Position numbers and translations under genes: made by a program | Part shown: in pieces, positions 1 through 10,022 of the stretch | How positions within the stretch are numbered: the stretch's first letter is position 1 | Layout: each line of letters starts with the position of its first letter | Assembly: GCA_039881145.1 (NCBI GenBank) | Contig: JAYKKI010000088.1 | Span: 575,501 to 639,500 of the forward strand | Length of the DNA stretch: 64,000 nucleotides | Reading direction: 5' to 3' | DNA from: Druceiella hillmani | Lineage: Eukaryota > Arthropoda > Insecta > Lepidoptera > Hepialidae | The notes under the pieces: generated by a model | Seen by the model: only the letters and a program-made list of their open reading frames with translations | What the model was told of the DNA's origin: nothing | The model's database searches: none

Positions 1-8
1 TACATTAA

Positions 9-672
9 CCGTTTTAGTGCCAGGGTTTTTTACTCATATATACTTAAAAATGCCAAAGAAATCTTTTGTTTTTGATGTCATTTACCTTTGTCTCGAAAAA
101 AAAAAACCTATCTCTTCCAAAAATTATCCAATTTTAATAATTTTTTTAGATGTTTTCTTAAAAAAAACTTGTACAAAGATAATAAAATACGAAAAAAATT
201 ATGGAAATATATATTGTGAACAAAAATTATAACAAAAACTGAAATCAAGGTCACATCGTATTTTCGCAGTCCGGTACATCCTTCGTATCAGCAAAATAAT
301 TGTTATCGTCACTAATATCACTATCACTCAAAATTAGCATTACGCCAAATTGTGAGCGCACCACAATGTCACTCCCACTATCACTTTCTTCACAACTTGA
401 AAAACAATAATTTTCACTTGAATTATTTTCGTATTCCAACATTATGGGTTAAAAACTTTCTTTTCCTGGATCCTTTTTATATTGTAATTACTAATAATAT
501 TATAATTTGAACTTTATGTAACATGTAGAGAGATAACAAATTAGCGATGTGTGTGAGCGACCTCCCCTACCGCGCGCTAAACAGCAACTGATTTCGCGAG
601 CGCCATCGCTCTCGTGGCAAATGTAGTTAGTATGCGCACGAGCGCGATGGCGCTCGTTCGGCACTCTAACGG
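9..672 (-). mobile_element. piggyBac-type MITE, copy A
   Basis: Flanked by TTAA at 5-8 and 673-676, the piggyBac target site. The ends are inverted: CCGTTTTAGTGCC on the left and GGCACTCTAACGG on the right. At 664 bp it is far too short for an autonomous element. CpG-rich subterminal inverted repeats (GCGCCATCGC / GCGATGGCGC) lie near 599-655. It holds a remnant of the transposase N-terminus at 251-442. Confidence 0.85.
251..442 (-). pseudogene. piggyBac transposase N-terminal remnant, copy A
   Basis: 63 codons, acidic and Ser/Asp-rich (EESDSGSDIVV, LSDSDISDD). Acidic N-termini like this are typical of piggyBac transposases. The reading frame ends where the catalytic domain should start. It shares nearly every residue with the copy at 9600-9791. 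Confidence 0.65.
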
Positions 673-959
673 TTAAACTAATACGAAGCAAAATTGGGAA
701 AATTACTACGCTCAATGGTACACGTTTCTAATCATTTAAGACAATATTATATTTTGGTTTTCAGATGAGCAAAACTGAAAAAATTGTGAATAAGAGGCAA
801 ATTTTTTATACTTCTCTACTTCTTCATATAACATTATAAATATTGCTTGTTTGTGGTAAAAATTTGTGTCAACGTATTTTAAACTATATGTAATATAATT
901 TATCTTCTACAATTCTTTAATATTAAATCTAGTAAAAAGCTCATGAAAAGGTTTATTTT

Positions 960-1205
960 GGTGAACGTCACTAAATGCATATGGTGAATGTTGTATAGTA
1001 TATGTGATAATACAATGGTGAACGTCACTAAATGCATATGGTGAATGTCGTATAGTATATGTGATAATACAATGGTGAACGTCACTAAATGCATATGGTG
1101 AATGTCGTATAGTATATGTGATAATACAATGGTGAACGTCACTAAATGCATATGGTGAATGTCGTATAGTATATGTGATAATACAATGGTGAACGTCACT
1201 AAATG
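960..1205. repeat. 57-bp tandem repeat, about 4 copies
   Basis: The unit starts GGTGAACGTCACTAAATGCA. The 57-bp period is a multiple of 3, so it creates a spurious repeated 19-residue ORF on the minus strand. Confidence 0.95.
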
Positions 1206-1351
1206 CAATTCATATGAGTATATTAAATTGATTTTAATATAACAGAATTTTATCCATATTTTTATCATATAGCCAACAAAATATTAGTGAGGTTTGATGT
1301 AAAAGTGGAATGAAATTTGAATAAAAATGTTTATAAACGATATTTCGAAAT

Positions 1352-1777
1352 CAAATCATCATCATCATATATATTAATACGCTAAGGTTAAGATGTTACT
1401 CTCCCTTTTTAGAAAAAACCTCACAACTAATCCACATAAATTATATATCATTTTATAGATAATTGCTTGCTCTACCGGCATCCACAACTAAAAAATTTAT
1501 TATTGCTATTGTTTTTGCAAATTAATTAATTATTAAAATTATATACACAAAACAGCAATGCTGCCATCTAACGGCTCGACGTCAATATGATTGACGGTCG
1601 GTAAAATTTTTGTTTAATTTCAAATCCACTCACGTATAAATAAAGTGGTGCTTTAGCTCAATGCTTTTGATACTTGCGCCTCTATATGTCAATTTTAGTA
1701 AAATATTTGTTTGATCTGTCATCTGAGCTTCATAATGGAATAAATAATGCGAAGACTTTGTACGGGTCATGCTAGTA
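1352..1777 (-). repeat. Interspersed repeat, copy 1 (inverted partner at 13391-13816)
   Basis: About 425 bp, nearly identical to the reverse complement of 13391-13816. In its own orientation it starts ACTAGCRTGACCCGT and ends in a short ATG/GATGAT microsatellite. A microsatellite tail suggests a non-LTR-derived or SINE-like element, but the class is uncertain. Confidence 0.8.
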
Positions 1778-1841
1778 CAGTCATATTGACGGTTCTAGTA
1801 TCATGGCATTAACTTCGCTGATGCTATGATAATACAAAGTA

Positions 1842-3935
1842 CAGTAAAACCCCCTTAATACGATCACATTTACTATGATTTCTCGCATAATATGCCATTT
1901 TGCATCTGCAACTTGAGGCATGTTTTCATACATTCTTTCATACTTAATATTTACAATACAATTCGTCATCCAATCTAATACCCGCCTGTGCTGTGCACGC
2001 GCACACGTATTATCTCACACGGCAGCGGTCAGTGACTAATTGAGCGAGCAAATGCCGGCTGCAAGAGCGTTCAGTCATGTCCTCGTATGCTTTTGCCCCT
2101 CTGTTCCCCCTATTTCTGTTATGTTGTCACGTGCCTTGCCGTCCGCACTCGTTTTCTAGATTCATTTCTTGACTTACGTGTTGTGTCACGCCCTGCATTC
2201 GTTTTCTATCATTTGTTTATTTACGTATTGTATCTGTGTTTATTAAAAAATGACTACAATTAAGCGAAAAGCATTGTCACTTCAAGAAAAAATGAGAATA
2301 TTGAAAGTTTTTGATGAAATATCACAAACCAAAAATCAAACACAGTTAGCTGCTGAGCTTTATTTACCAGTTTCTACGTAACGTACCATTTTAAAGAATA
2401 AAAAAGAAATTAAAGAAAAATATAGATTAGGAGATGTGATGAGAAAAAAGCAAAAGGTAGGAAAGTTTGATAAATTGGAGAAATTTTTAGTGGAACGACT
2501 TCATCAAGCAAGAGGTTTAAAACTGGCCATAAGTAGCCCCATATTATGCGAGAAAGCACGTAAAATTGCTGAAAGCTTACAAATCATAGATTTTAACGTT
2601 TGAAATGGCTGGATAGATCGTTTTAAAAATCGCTACGGCATTGTGTACCATCAAATCAGTGGGGAATCGGAGACAGTAGCAAACAAGATGTTGGATGATA
2701 CATGGATGGCAACACTTTCTGAATTGTTGCAAAATTATGAACCGCGAAACATTTTTAACGTAGACGAATTCGGTTTATTTTTTAATTGATGCCAAAGAAA
2801 TCTTATATTTTCAAGGGAGAAACTTGCTATAGTGACAAAGCAAGTAAAGAGAGACTGACTGTTCTGGCCTGTGCCAATTCTGATGGTTCGGAAAAGTTGA
2901 TGGTTACGTTTGCTAATGATTTGTTAAGGTGAAAAATCTAACTTGCTTCAAAAACGGAAGATCATTCCCTGTAACATGATGCACAATCTCGAACTTGGAT
3001 GACCGGCCTTCATTTTATCGACTGGTTAAAAGCTTTAGATGATCACATCCAGATTAAATGTAGATGCATAATTCTCTTCATTGACAACTGCCCCGCTCAC
3101 CCTAAAGATGTTGAGCTAAAGAATATCAAGGTGTTTTCTTACCTCCAAATGCGACAAGCAAGTTGCAACCGATGGATCAGGGCATTATAAAGGTCGTTAA
3201 ATAAGGTTGCAGAACACGACTGATACATCGCTATCTTAAAGAAATGGAAGACCCTGGTAGCAAACAACCCCCGAGTGCATGATGCGATCCTAAACATTAC
3301 AGTGGTAATGGGAGACAATTAAGCCTAAAACCGTACAAAATTGTTTCAAGAAAGCAGGTTTCAGAAATAACGATGTTGATGTCTTATTGGAAGAAGAAGT
3401 ACAACTCGTAATACTGCAAGGTTTTCCTGGATATTCTTCCATTGATGACAATGTCACGCCCTATGATATCTGATCAATTGAAGATCTTATTAAAGATGTG
3501 AATAACCCACAAAAAGAGGACCTAAGTGATTACAATGAAGAAAAGGGGAGACAACTCCGATTTTGTCAAATGCCCAGGCATTATTGGCAGTTAACGATTT
3601 AAGGCGCTATTTAGCTTCTTTGGGTGAAAGTGAAAACGCGCTGCAATATATTGAAAATCTTATAATTGATAATGTATCAAAATCTTTTTGTCAAACCAAA
3701 ATAAGTGATTACTTTAAGTAACGTAACTATAAATAATAAAACATTATGATATAACATAATTTAAAAATACATACATAACATATTAACTTTCTAACTTTAT
3801 AAATATATAATTCAATATCTACACGAAATTAGTACATAATACGTTTTATATTCCCTATCGTGCATAATTTGCTTTTTCGCTTAAGATGCGTTTTTGACTG
3901 GGTCACTTTGAAATCGTCTTAAACGGTTTTTACTG
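1842..3935 (+). mobile_element. Tigger/pogo-type DNA transposon, complete but decayed
   Basis: 2,094 bp with TIRs CAGTAAAACCCCCTTAA (left) and TTAAACGGTTTTTACTG (right), flanked by the TA target duplication (840-841 and 3936-3937). It lies about 230 bp upstream of the first visible poly(A) polymerase exon, so probably in an intron of that gene. Confidence 0.85.
2250..3721 (+). pseudogene. Tigger/pogo transposase pseudogene
   Basis: Starts MTTIKRKALSLQEKMRILK, the N-terminal helix-turn-helix typical of the Tigger/jerky/CENP-B group. Further on are NGWIDRFKNRYG (second DNA-binding half), IFNVDEFGLF (first catalytic Asp), KERLTVLACANSDGSEK, FIDNCPAHP (second Asp), and a QPMDQGI-like stretch spanning a frame change. 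The C-terminus reads QTKISDYFK then a stop; QTKISDYF matches a PCNA-binding (PIP) box. Broken by in-frame stops near 2379 and 2601, a frame change near 2788 and later shifts, so it cannot be active. It would cut and paste at TA sites. Confidence 0.85.
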
Positions 3936-4166
3936 TAAATTCTTGATTAAAACATCCAATTTGTGATTGATTACCAGCAAAATTTACTATATTTTATTAG
4001 CATACTCTTTTATATCATTCTGCATAATTTGATATTTAAATAGTAATACGGATATTGTTTAACGAACTTCCATGTTTCCACCTCTGCAAGATTGAACATA
4101 TATTACGAAAAGAAATGTTTAATTGGAAAATAATATTCTTAAATCATCGTTTGTAAAAAATTTCAG

Positions 4167-4275
4167 GACACCTTGAGAGAAATAAACACATAACGATAGC
4201 CCAGCGTGAACCCCGAGTGCTACAATAGCATACCACTGAGCAGCAACAATGGACAGCCGTTGGCTTTGCCGCCAG
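4167..4275 (+). CDS. hrg: Poly(A) polymerase, internal exon (carries a 1-base frameshift)
   Basis: Exon of canonical nuclear poly(A) polymerase, the enzyme that adds the poly(A) tail to pre-mRNA 3' ends. The first part reads LERNKHITIA in one frame. The second part reads VNPECYNSIP...LALPP in the next frame. Poly(A) polymerases have an uninterrupted stretch here of the type LERN..ITLAHVNP. The genome has one base too many near 4203-4205 (CAGCGTG where CACGTG would keep the frame). Exon length confirms it: 109 bp is one more than the 108 expected from its flanking phases. A TTTCAG acceptor ends at 4166 and a GTACGT donor starts at 4276. The exon enters with 2 bases of a codon and leaves with 1, which matches the next exon. 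An assembly error, an allele or pseudogenisation could all explain the extra base; the intact downstream exons favour the first two. Earlier exons (catalytic domain) lie upstream of the window. Confidence 0.8.
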
Positions 4276-4606
4276 GTACGTTTATATTTTGGGCTTAAAT
4301 TTCCACCGTCAGATGCGAAACGTATTTGCAAAAACGTTATTGAGAATAATTTTAAAGTTTAAAGATTTGTAAATGTTTTTGCTGGTTTTAGTGCAAAAAA
4401 TTAAGTGTGTAGAGACTCAAAAAAGTTGTAATGGTATTTATGAAATTATTGCTAAAATAGTTTCTCATATCAGTGGATAGATAGCACCATGCATGCTATA
4501 AGCCAAGTACCGTTAAAATATTTATAAGATTGTCTAATGCAAGATTGTCAATCAGTCTTTGTCAATCAGTAATTTTTAATTCTATCAAATTGATTATTAC
4601 AAATTG

Positions 4607-5958
4607 AATAGGCTATTTGATTTGAATTTTTAAATTGTTCTATTTTGCATTATAAGCACACTACACTTATGTTTCCAAGATATATGCCGTATTTTTTACA
4701 TAAATCACAAAAGTTTGAATTTTCGAACTCGCGCTAAAAACGCAATTTCTGTAATGGCGACTAACGTGACGTCACACACAATGTAAACAAACGGTCCTGC
4801 CTGCTGAAGGGGATTATTATTTATTTTTATATTAAAATGGTGTGTAGTTCCACAATGTACAAATACGTCTATAAAAAGTCAGCACAAAATGTTCGTTTCA
4901 GTGCTAACAAATCTTAAAAGATGAAAAAGTGGCTGTAATTAGCACAAAGAGATCCAAACAGCATTGTAGCTCACTCAAATGTTTTTATGTGTGAATATCA
5001 TTTCGATATAAGTAATATTTGTGTTTTAAACATCATTATCGATATCAGTGCCTATAAATCAAAAGAATAAGAACATTAAATTTTGGTATGAATACGTTTT
5101 AGTACCAATAATAATTCGGCAATTCTTAGTATTTATTTAAATTAGAATTGTTGATATGATATGAAAGAATATACATTAAAAACGATATGTTTAAACAAAT
5201 TCTGTAGCAGACGATTATTTATTATAAAAAATATCAATTTAAAAATTGCATACTTGATTGGTTTTGTTTGCAATGGAATATGTTCTAACCTTTTTTCCAG
5301 TTGGTTCACTTTGTCTTTTATCTCTAAGCACTTATTACACAATTGAAAATATAATTTCTTACAAATTGTTAAGTATTTATAATATAAATATAATAAATTT
5401 AATTATCCAACTGGAACATTTACTTAATCTGTCAATTTTAACAATAACATCTTGTTTATCCAACAACATTCAGGAAAAGTCTATTTGTCTATGATTTAAG
5501 TTTGGAATAAAATTATAGTGCTGATATATACATTAGCATATGCATTGCATGGGAATTAAATATATCATTTGTAATGTATTTCCTTTTATATAATACAATA
5601 TTGTATTTTCGTTAGGACACCTTGAAAGGTTTGCAGTATATTTACATATTGAATTTATATTATAAAAAAATTTATACTAAATGCAAAAGGTGATAGTTAA
5701 AAATAAAAAAAAAAGAAAAAAGGACCATAATTTAAATATTTCAAAACTTGTCTGTGGCGTCATCTGACTTTTAACCAATAACAAAGTGTTTGAGATGCCG
5801 ATTAAATTTCAAAAAAATATTGTGATTTCTTCACGTTTTTTTTATATAATATAAACTTAATTCTTCCGAAAATTAAAAGCAATGTGCTTATTTACGTTAT
5901 AATCTAATAGGATGACCCCGAATTGTGGTATATTTTCGATCTTGTCAAATAGCCTATT
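4607..5958 (+). mobile_element. THAP/P-like DNA transposon remnant, copy A
   Basis: Inverted ends AATAGGCTATTTGA and TCAAATAGCCTATT over 1,352 bp. After about 230 bp it contains a decayed THAP-type zinc-finger coding start, with KKWLQLA-like, NSIVAHSNVF and CEYHFD segments readable across frame changes. Its inverted counterpart at 60350-61543 shares both ends and the interior. THAP domains are the DNA-binding domains of P-superfamily transposases. No clear 8-bp target duplication is seen. It lies in a poly(A) polymerase intron. Confidence 0.7.
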
Positions 5959-7209
5959 CACACAGTCAGTATTGAACTTCAGGTGTACATGTTGCTTATA
6001 AATAATATCTGTGCTCACGCTATTTGAAAGTACATCATTCGGTTAATACGAGACGCTATGATTTTATGAAAATTTTATGCGAATGTGAAACAAAACTGTT
6101 TTCATTATTTGAGACTGAGTAATTCTCGATATTTTTGTAAATTCAATTGACGTGTTTAAAATTTTGATAGCAGAATTATATTTGGTTTAGATTTGTTGTT
6201 TTGTTTATTCTTTTTCTGTGCAACGCATTATTTCTTTTACTTCTGTTGGAAACATTGTTTTATGCTAGTTTACGGTGGTATGTAATGTTTTTGGTGGATT
6301 CCATTTGTAAATAAACAAAATGTGTTATTGTAAAACCTTTATGTTTTTCCCCCTTTTTCTAAGCTTGAATTTTAAAGTTTTTTTTTTAAGTATTTCAAAT
6401 AAATTTTGGTATTTTTTTTTCATTTAAACTATATAAAGAGATCAGGATTTTATTAAAATAATTATTGCATTCTTTTTTAGAATTGCATTAGATTATAGTG
6501 ATTTCTTCCCATTGTTGTTTTCACAAATTGGATGGATAGACATGCTCGTGAGACCAAATGTTTATCAATAAGATAAGTGTTTGTTAGGATAAACTATTTT
6601 TTTATATTTTTTTTGTTGAAATAACAAACTACATTTTATAAAGACTTTTTTTTATAAATCGTTATTTCTTATAGAAATGAGGAATTTTTTTTAAAATTTT
6701 TGTGCTCATAATTACATAAGTAAAATATAAGTGCTTCAACTGTGTTGTAACTAACTATATTTCCATAAAAAAATTAATTTCATTAAAATAAATACTTTTT
6801 GAGTATATAATGTATATATAATAATGTATATTATTTTATTGCCATGATGATAATGTTGATATTATATAAAAGTGATCTGCATCCCTCAAAAAAACCACTT
6901 CCAAATGTTTATCTCATCCAGGTTTCTACCGTGAACAGAAGTCTACAATAAGGGAAATGATATGCTGGTGGCAGCAGTATCCACTGGCTATAGGCATACA
7001 GTTTTAGGATTTGATTGTCACAGCTTATTGTTTAAGGCCATTAGCAAGAATGATCATTCCTTGTATAACACTGATATATTAAGAAAAGATTAGCCAATTA
7101 TTTTGTTACTCCTGTTTTTTATTATCCAAATAATAATAACTAAGCATATTTTTTGTTTTTCAAGTATGTGACATTTTTTGTAAATGGGATACTTTTCTTT
7201 TTTTTGAAG
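5959..7209. other. AT-rich intron of poly(A) polymerase
   Basis: Homopolymer-rich sequence with no exon, repeat or element that I can identify. Confidence 0.6.
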
Positions 7210-7271
7210 GTACACCCATACCGCCGGCCAGTGACCCGGCAGGGGAGAAGCCAGCGACACAAAATGGAAAG
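7210..7271 (+). CDS. hrg: Poly(A) polymerase, small linker exon
   Basis: GC-rich 62-bp island in AT-rich intron sequence, bounded by a polypyrimidine tract plus AAG acceptor and an AAG|GTAATA donor. It begins with two bases of a split codon (G|GT, Gly) and ends at a codon boundary, fitting the preceding exon (ends in phase 1) and the next exon (starts in phase 0). The 20 codons read TPIPPASDPAGEKPATQNGK. In poly(A) polymerases a poorly conserved, Pro-rich linker sits at this point, between the HVNP segment and the MWFIGL strand of the C-terminal RNA-binding domain. The assignment rests on position, phase and composition rather than on conserved residues. The first codon pair PPG|TPIPP flows naturally across the junction. 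Confidence 0.65.
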
Positions 7272-7576
7272 GTAATAACTTGAGGCTGGTGAGATTTAAT
7301 TTTATTGTGAAGGATGACAAAGTAATGAAGGCGTTAGTTTATTAAACAGAGTGAAGTAAAGATTCAGAAACAAGTGAAGTATTCCTCGTACTTATTTACT
7401 TATTTTTTTAATAAAAAAAAGTTGTCAAACTCGAGTAGAGCTCACACCACACGAAACACATTTAGGCACTTGTAAACATTTAAGAATACTCTATTAAAAA
7501 GGTATTCTATTAATCTATTTAAAAATATAAATTTTTCACAATAAAAATATATTGCCTAATTAATATTTCACATCAC

Positions 7577-8108
7577 ATGTCTATTATTAGCCCAATAAGG
7601 GAAAAAAAATGTTGATGTCTATTATTTACTGAAAATAATGAAAAAAAAAATGTTGATGTCTATTATTAGCCCAATAAGGGAAAAAAAATGTTGATGTCTA
7701 TTATTTACTGAAAATAATGAAAAAAAAATGTTGATGTCTATTATTTACTGAAAATAATGGAAAAAAAAAATGTTGATGTCTATTATTAGCCCAATAATGG
7801 GAAAAAAATGTTGATGTCTATTATTTACTGAAAATAATGAAAAAAAAATGTTGATGTCTATTATTTACTGAAAATAATGGAAAAAAAAATGTTGATGTCT
7901 ATTATTAGCCCAATAATGGAAAAAAAATGTTGATGTCTATTATTTACTGAAAATAATGGAAAAAAAATGTTGATGTCTATTATTTACTGAAAATAATGGA
8001 AAAAAAATGTTGATGTCTATTATTTAGTGAAAATAATAGAAAAAAATATGTTGATGTCTATTATTAGCCCAATAATGGAAAAAAAATGTTGATGTCTATT
8101 ATTAGCCC
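7577..8108. repeat. Minisatellite, 37-39-bp unit, about 14 copies
   Basis: Two alternating unit types share TGTTGATGTCTATTATT. One continues AGCCCAATAATGG, the other TACTGAAAATAATGG, and both are followed by a poly(A) run. The mixture suggests a higher-order repeat. Confidence 0.95.
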
Positions 8109-9190
8109 TTTCAAACGACACCTCTCCATTGTATACGGAATTAAAAAAATTTGTTTTATGTATTTATTTTGCCCCCTCCTAAAATTTCTGTATGTCATTA
8201 GTTACCATTAAAATATAGTGTTAAATTGACGTGTGCAGATAATTATGTATTATGTCAAACTTGATATTTCTACATCAATTGACTTCTGAGAAAAATGGCT
8301 GCGACAAACAGACAGATACGATGATGTTTTAAAGTTCCATTTTTCCTTTTGAGATATGGAACTCAAAAAGTTTATAAAAAAACAGTGCACATAATAATAC
8401 TTCATTATAAAATATAATTTTTATATAAAAATATAAAATTAATCACTTTTTAAATGCGTTCAATTGCCAAAATGAATTAAAAATAAATCGTTAACTGATA
8501 GTGACATTCGTTTTGTGTGACTAAATGTGTTCTATGCTCTTTTCTATGTTTATGTGGCTTTTTCAATGAGTTTACAATTCAAATCGACAAGTTTCACGGC
8601 ATAGTGTTCTGTGGATTGGGATTGTAAAGTAAATAGTTGCTAAAATGTTTACAGTGTTATAAGGACCGACAGTCGATGGCTCAAAATTTTGGGAGGGCAC
8701 TCATCATTGGTTACAATAGTGAACTATGTAAGCTCATTCCCTGTCGAACACTGGAGATTAAGCTTTACATTCTTTGCATGATTTAAAAATAAAAAAACTA
8801 TAAAATTTTTAATTAAGCTCGTTTGTGTATAGAAAAGAGCATCAAACAATTAGGAGTGGTACCGTTTTTTCTGTTAGTGATAGGCGCCAATATAATCAAT
8901 ATTTTAGATAAATGTGCATTATGTGATTAGGTAAATAACTTATGTGTAATGTTAAATAAATAAGAAAACATACACATTGGATACAATGGATTGAATAAAT
9001 ATACACAATGGACACTCACTCGTTAGTTGTTAACGCGTGCGGAGAGTTAACACACTTATGATATAGACCATGAGTTACTGACGAATTTTGAGAACACATT
9101 TTGACCATAACGAACCCTTTTATGTTAGTAGAATAGGGAATGAAAATTCTGGTCAAGCGTATGCGGTTATTTTGCTAACATCAGTTACAA
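8109..9190. other. Intronic AT-rich sequence
   Basis: No feature recognised. Confidence 0.5.
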
Positions 9191-9191
9191 A

Positions 9192-9366
9192 AGTTGTCGC
9201 CGTGGTGTGTTGGATTGTTCACAAGGCATATCACCTTTGACGAAGCGGCGCACCGCGGGGATCTAGGTTCGATTCCTGGCCGTTCGTCAAATGGGGCTAG
9301 TCTGGTTGGCTGTAAGAGAATGCTCTCATGGCAATAAGTTCACCATATGTATCAATGTATCTAACA
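9192..9366 (+). mobile_element. tRNA-derived SINE, copy 1
   Basis: Contains a pol III box-B-like GGTTCGATTCC at 9266-9276. A body with GGTTGGCTGTAAGAGAATGC and GGCAATAAG follows. The same order of segments occurs at 44020-44215. No intact tRNA cloverleaf is evident, so it is not scored as a tRNA gene. Confidence 0.65.
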
Positions 9367-9370
9367 TTAA

Positions 9371-10018
9371 CCGTTTGAGTGCCGACATACGCCATCACGC
9401 TCGTGCGCATACTAACTAAATTTGCCACGAGTGCGATGGCGCTCGTGAAATCAGTTGCTGTTTAGCGCAAGGTAGGGGAGGTTGTTCGCACGCATCGCTA
9501 ATTTTTTATCTTTCTATATGTTACATAAAGTTCAAATTATAATATTATTAGTAATTACAATATAAAAAGGATCCAGGAAAAGAAAATTTTTAACCCATAA
9601 TGTCGGAATACGAAAATAATTTGAGTGAAAATGATGGTTTTTCTAGTTGTGAAGAAAGTGATAGTGGGAGTGACATTGTGGTGCACTCACAATTTGGCGT
9701 AATGCACATTTTGAGTGATAGTGATAATAGTGACGATAATAATTATTTTGCTGATACGGAGGATGTACCGGACTGTGAAAATATGATGTGACCTTGATTT
9801 CAGTTTATAATTTTTGTTCACAATATATATTTCCATAATTTTCTTTGTATTTTATTATCCTTGTACAAGTTTTTATTAAGAAAACACCAAAAGAATTATT
9901 AAAATTGGATAAGTTTTGAAAGAGATACAGAGTTTTTTCGAGACAAGGGTAAATGACATCAAAAATTTAAAGTATATTTTTAAGTATATATGAGTAAAAA
10001 ACCATGGCACTAAAACGG
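9371..10018 (+). mobile_element. piggyBac-type MITE, copy B
   Basis: TTAA at 9367-9370 and 10019-10022, ends CCGTTTGAGTGCC and GGCACTAAAACGG, 648 bp. Same interior as copy A in the opposite orientation. It abuts the end of the SINE. Confidence 0.9.
9600..9791 (+). pseudogene. piggyBac transposase N-terminal remnant, copy B
   Basis: 63 codons starting MSEYENNLSENDGFSSCEES and continuing with acidic Ser/Asp-rich sequence, ending PDCENMM then TGA. The frame is intact over the kept segment; the catalytic domain is deleted. Confidence 0.7.
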
Positions 10019-10022
10019 TTAA

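Noticed and set aside
900..1268. 122-codon minus-strand ORF with repeated 19-residue unit
   Set aside because: It is a translation of the 57-bp minisatellite; the period is a multiple of 3, which keeps the frame open by itself.
4119..4331. 70-codon minus-strand ORF over the first poly(A) polymerase exon
   Set aside because: It is antisense to a real exon and has no splice signals or recognised content.
9266..9276. GGTTCGATTCC taken as a tRNA gene
   Set aside because: No cloverleaf or box A at the right distance, and the surrounding block recurs at 44 kb, so it is SINE.
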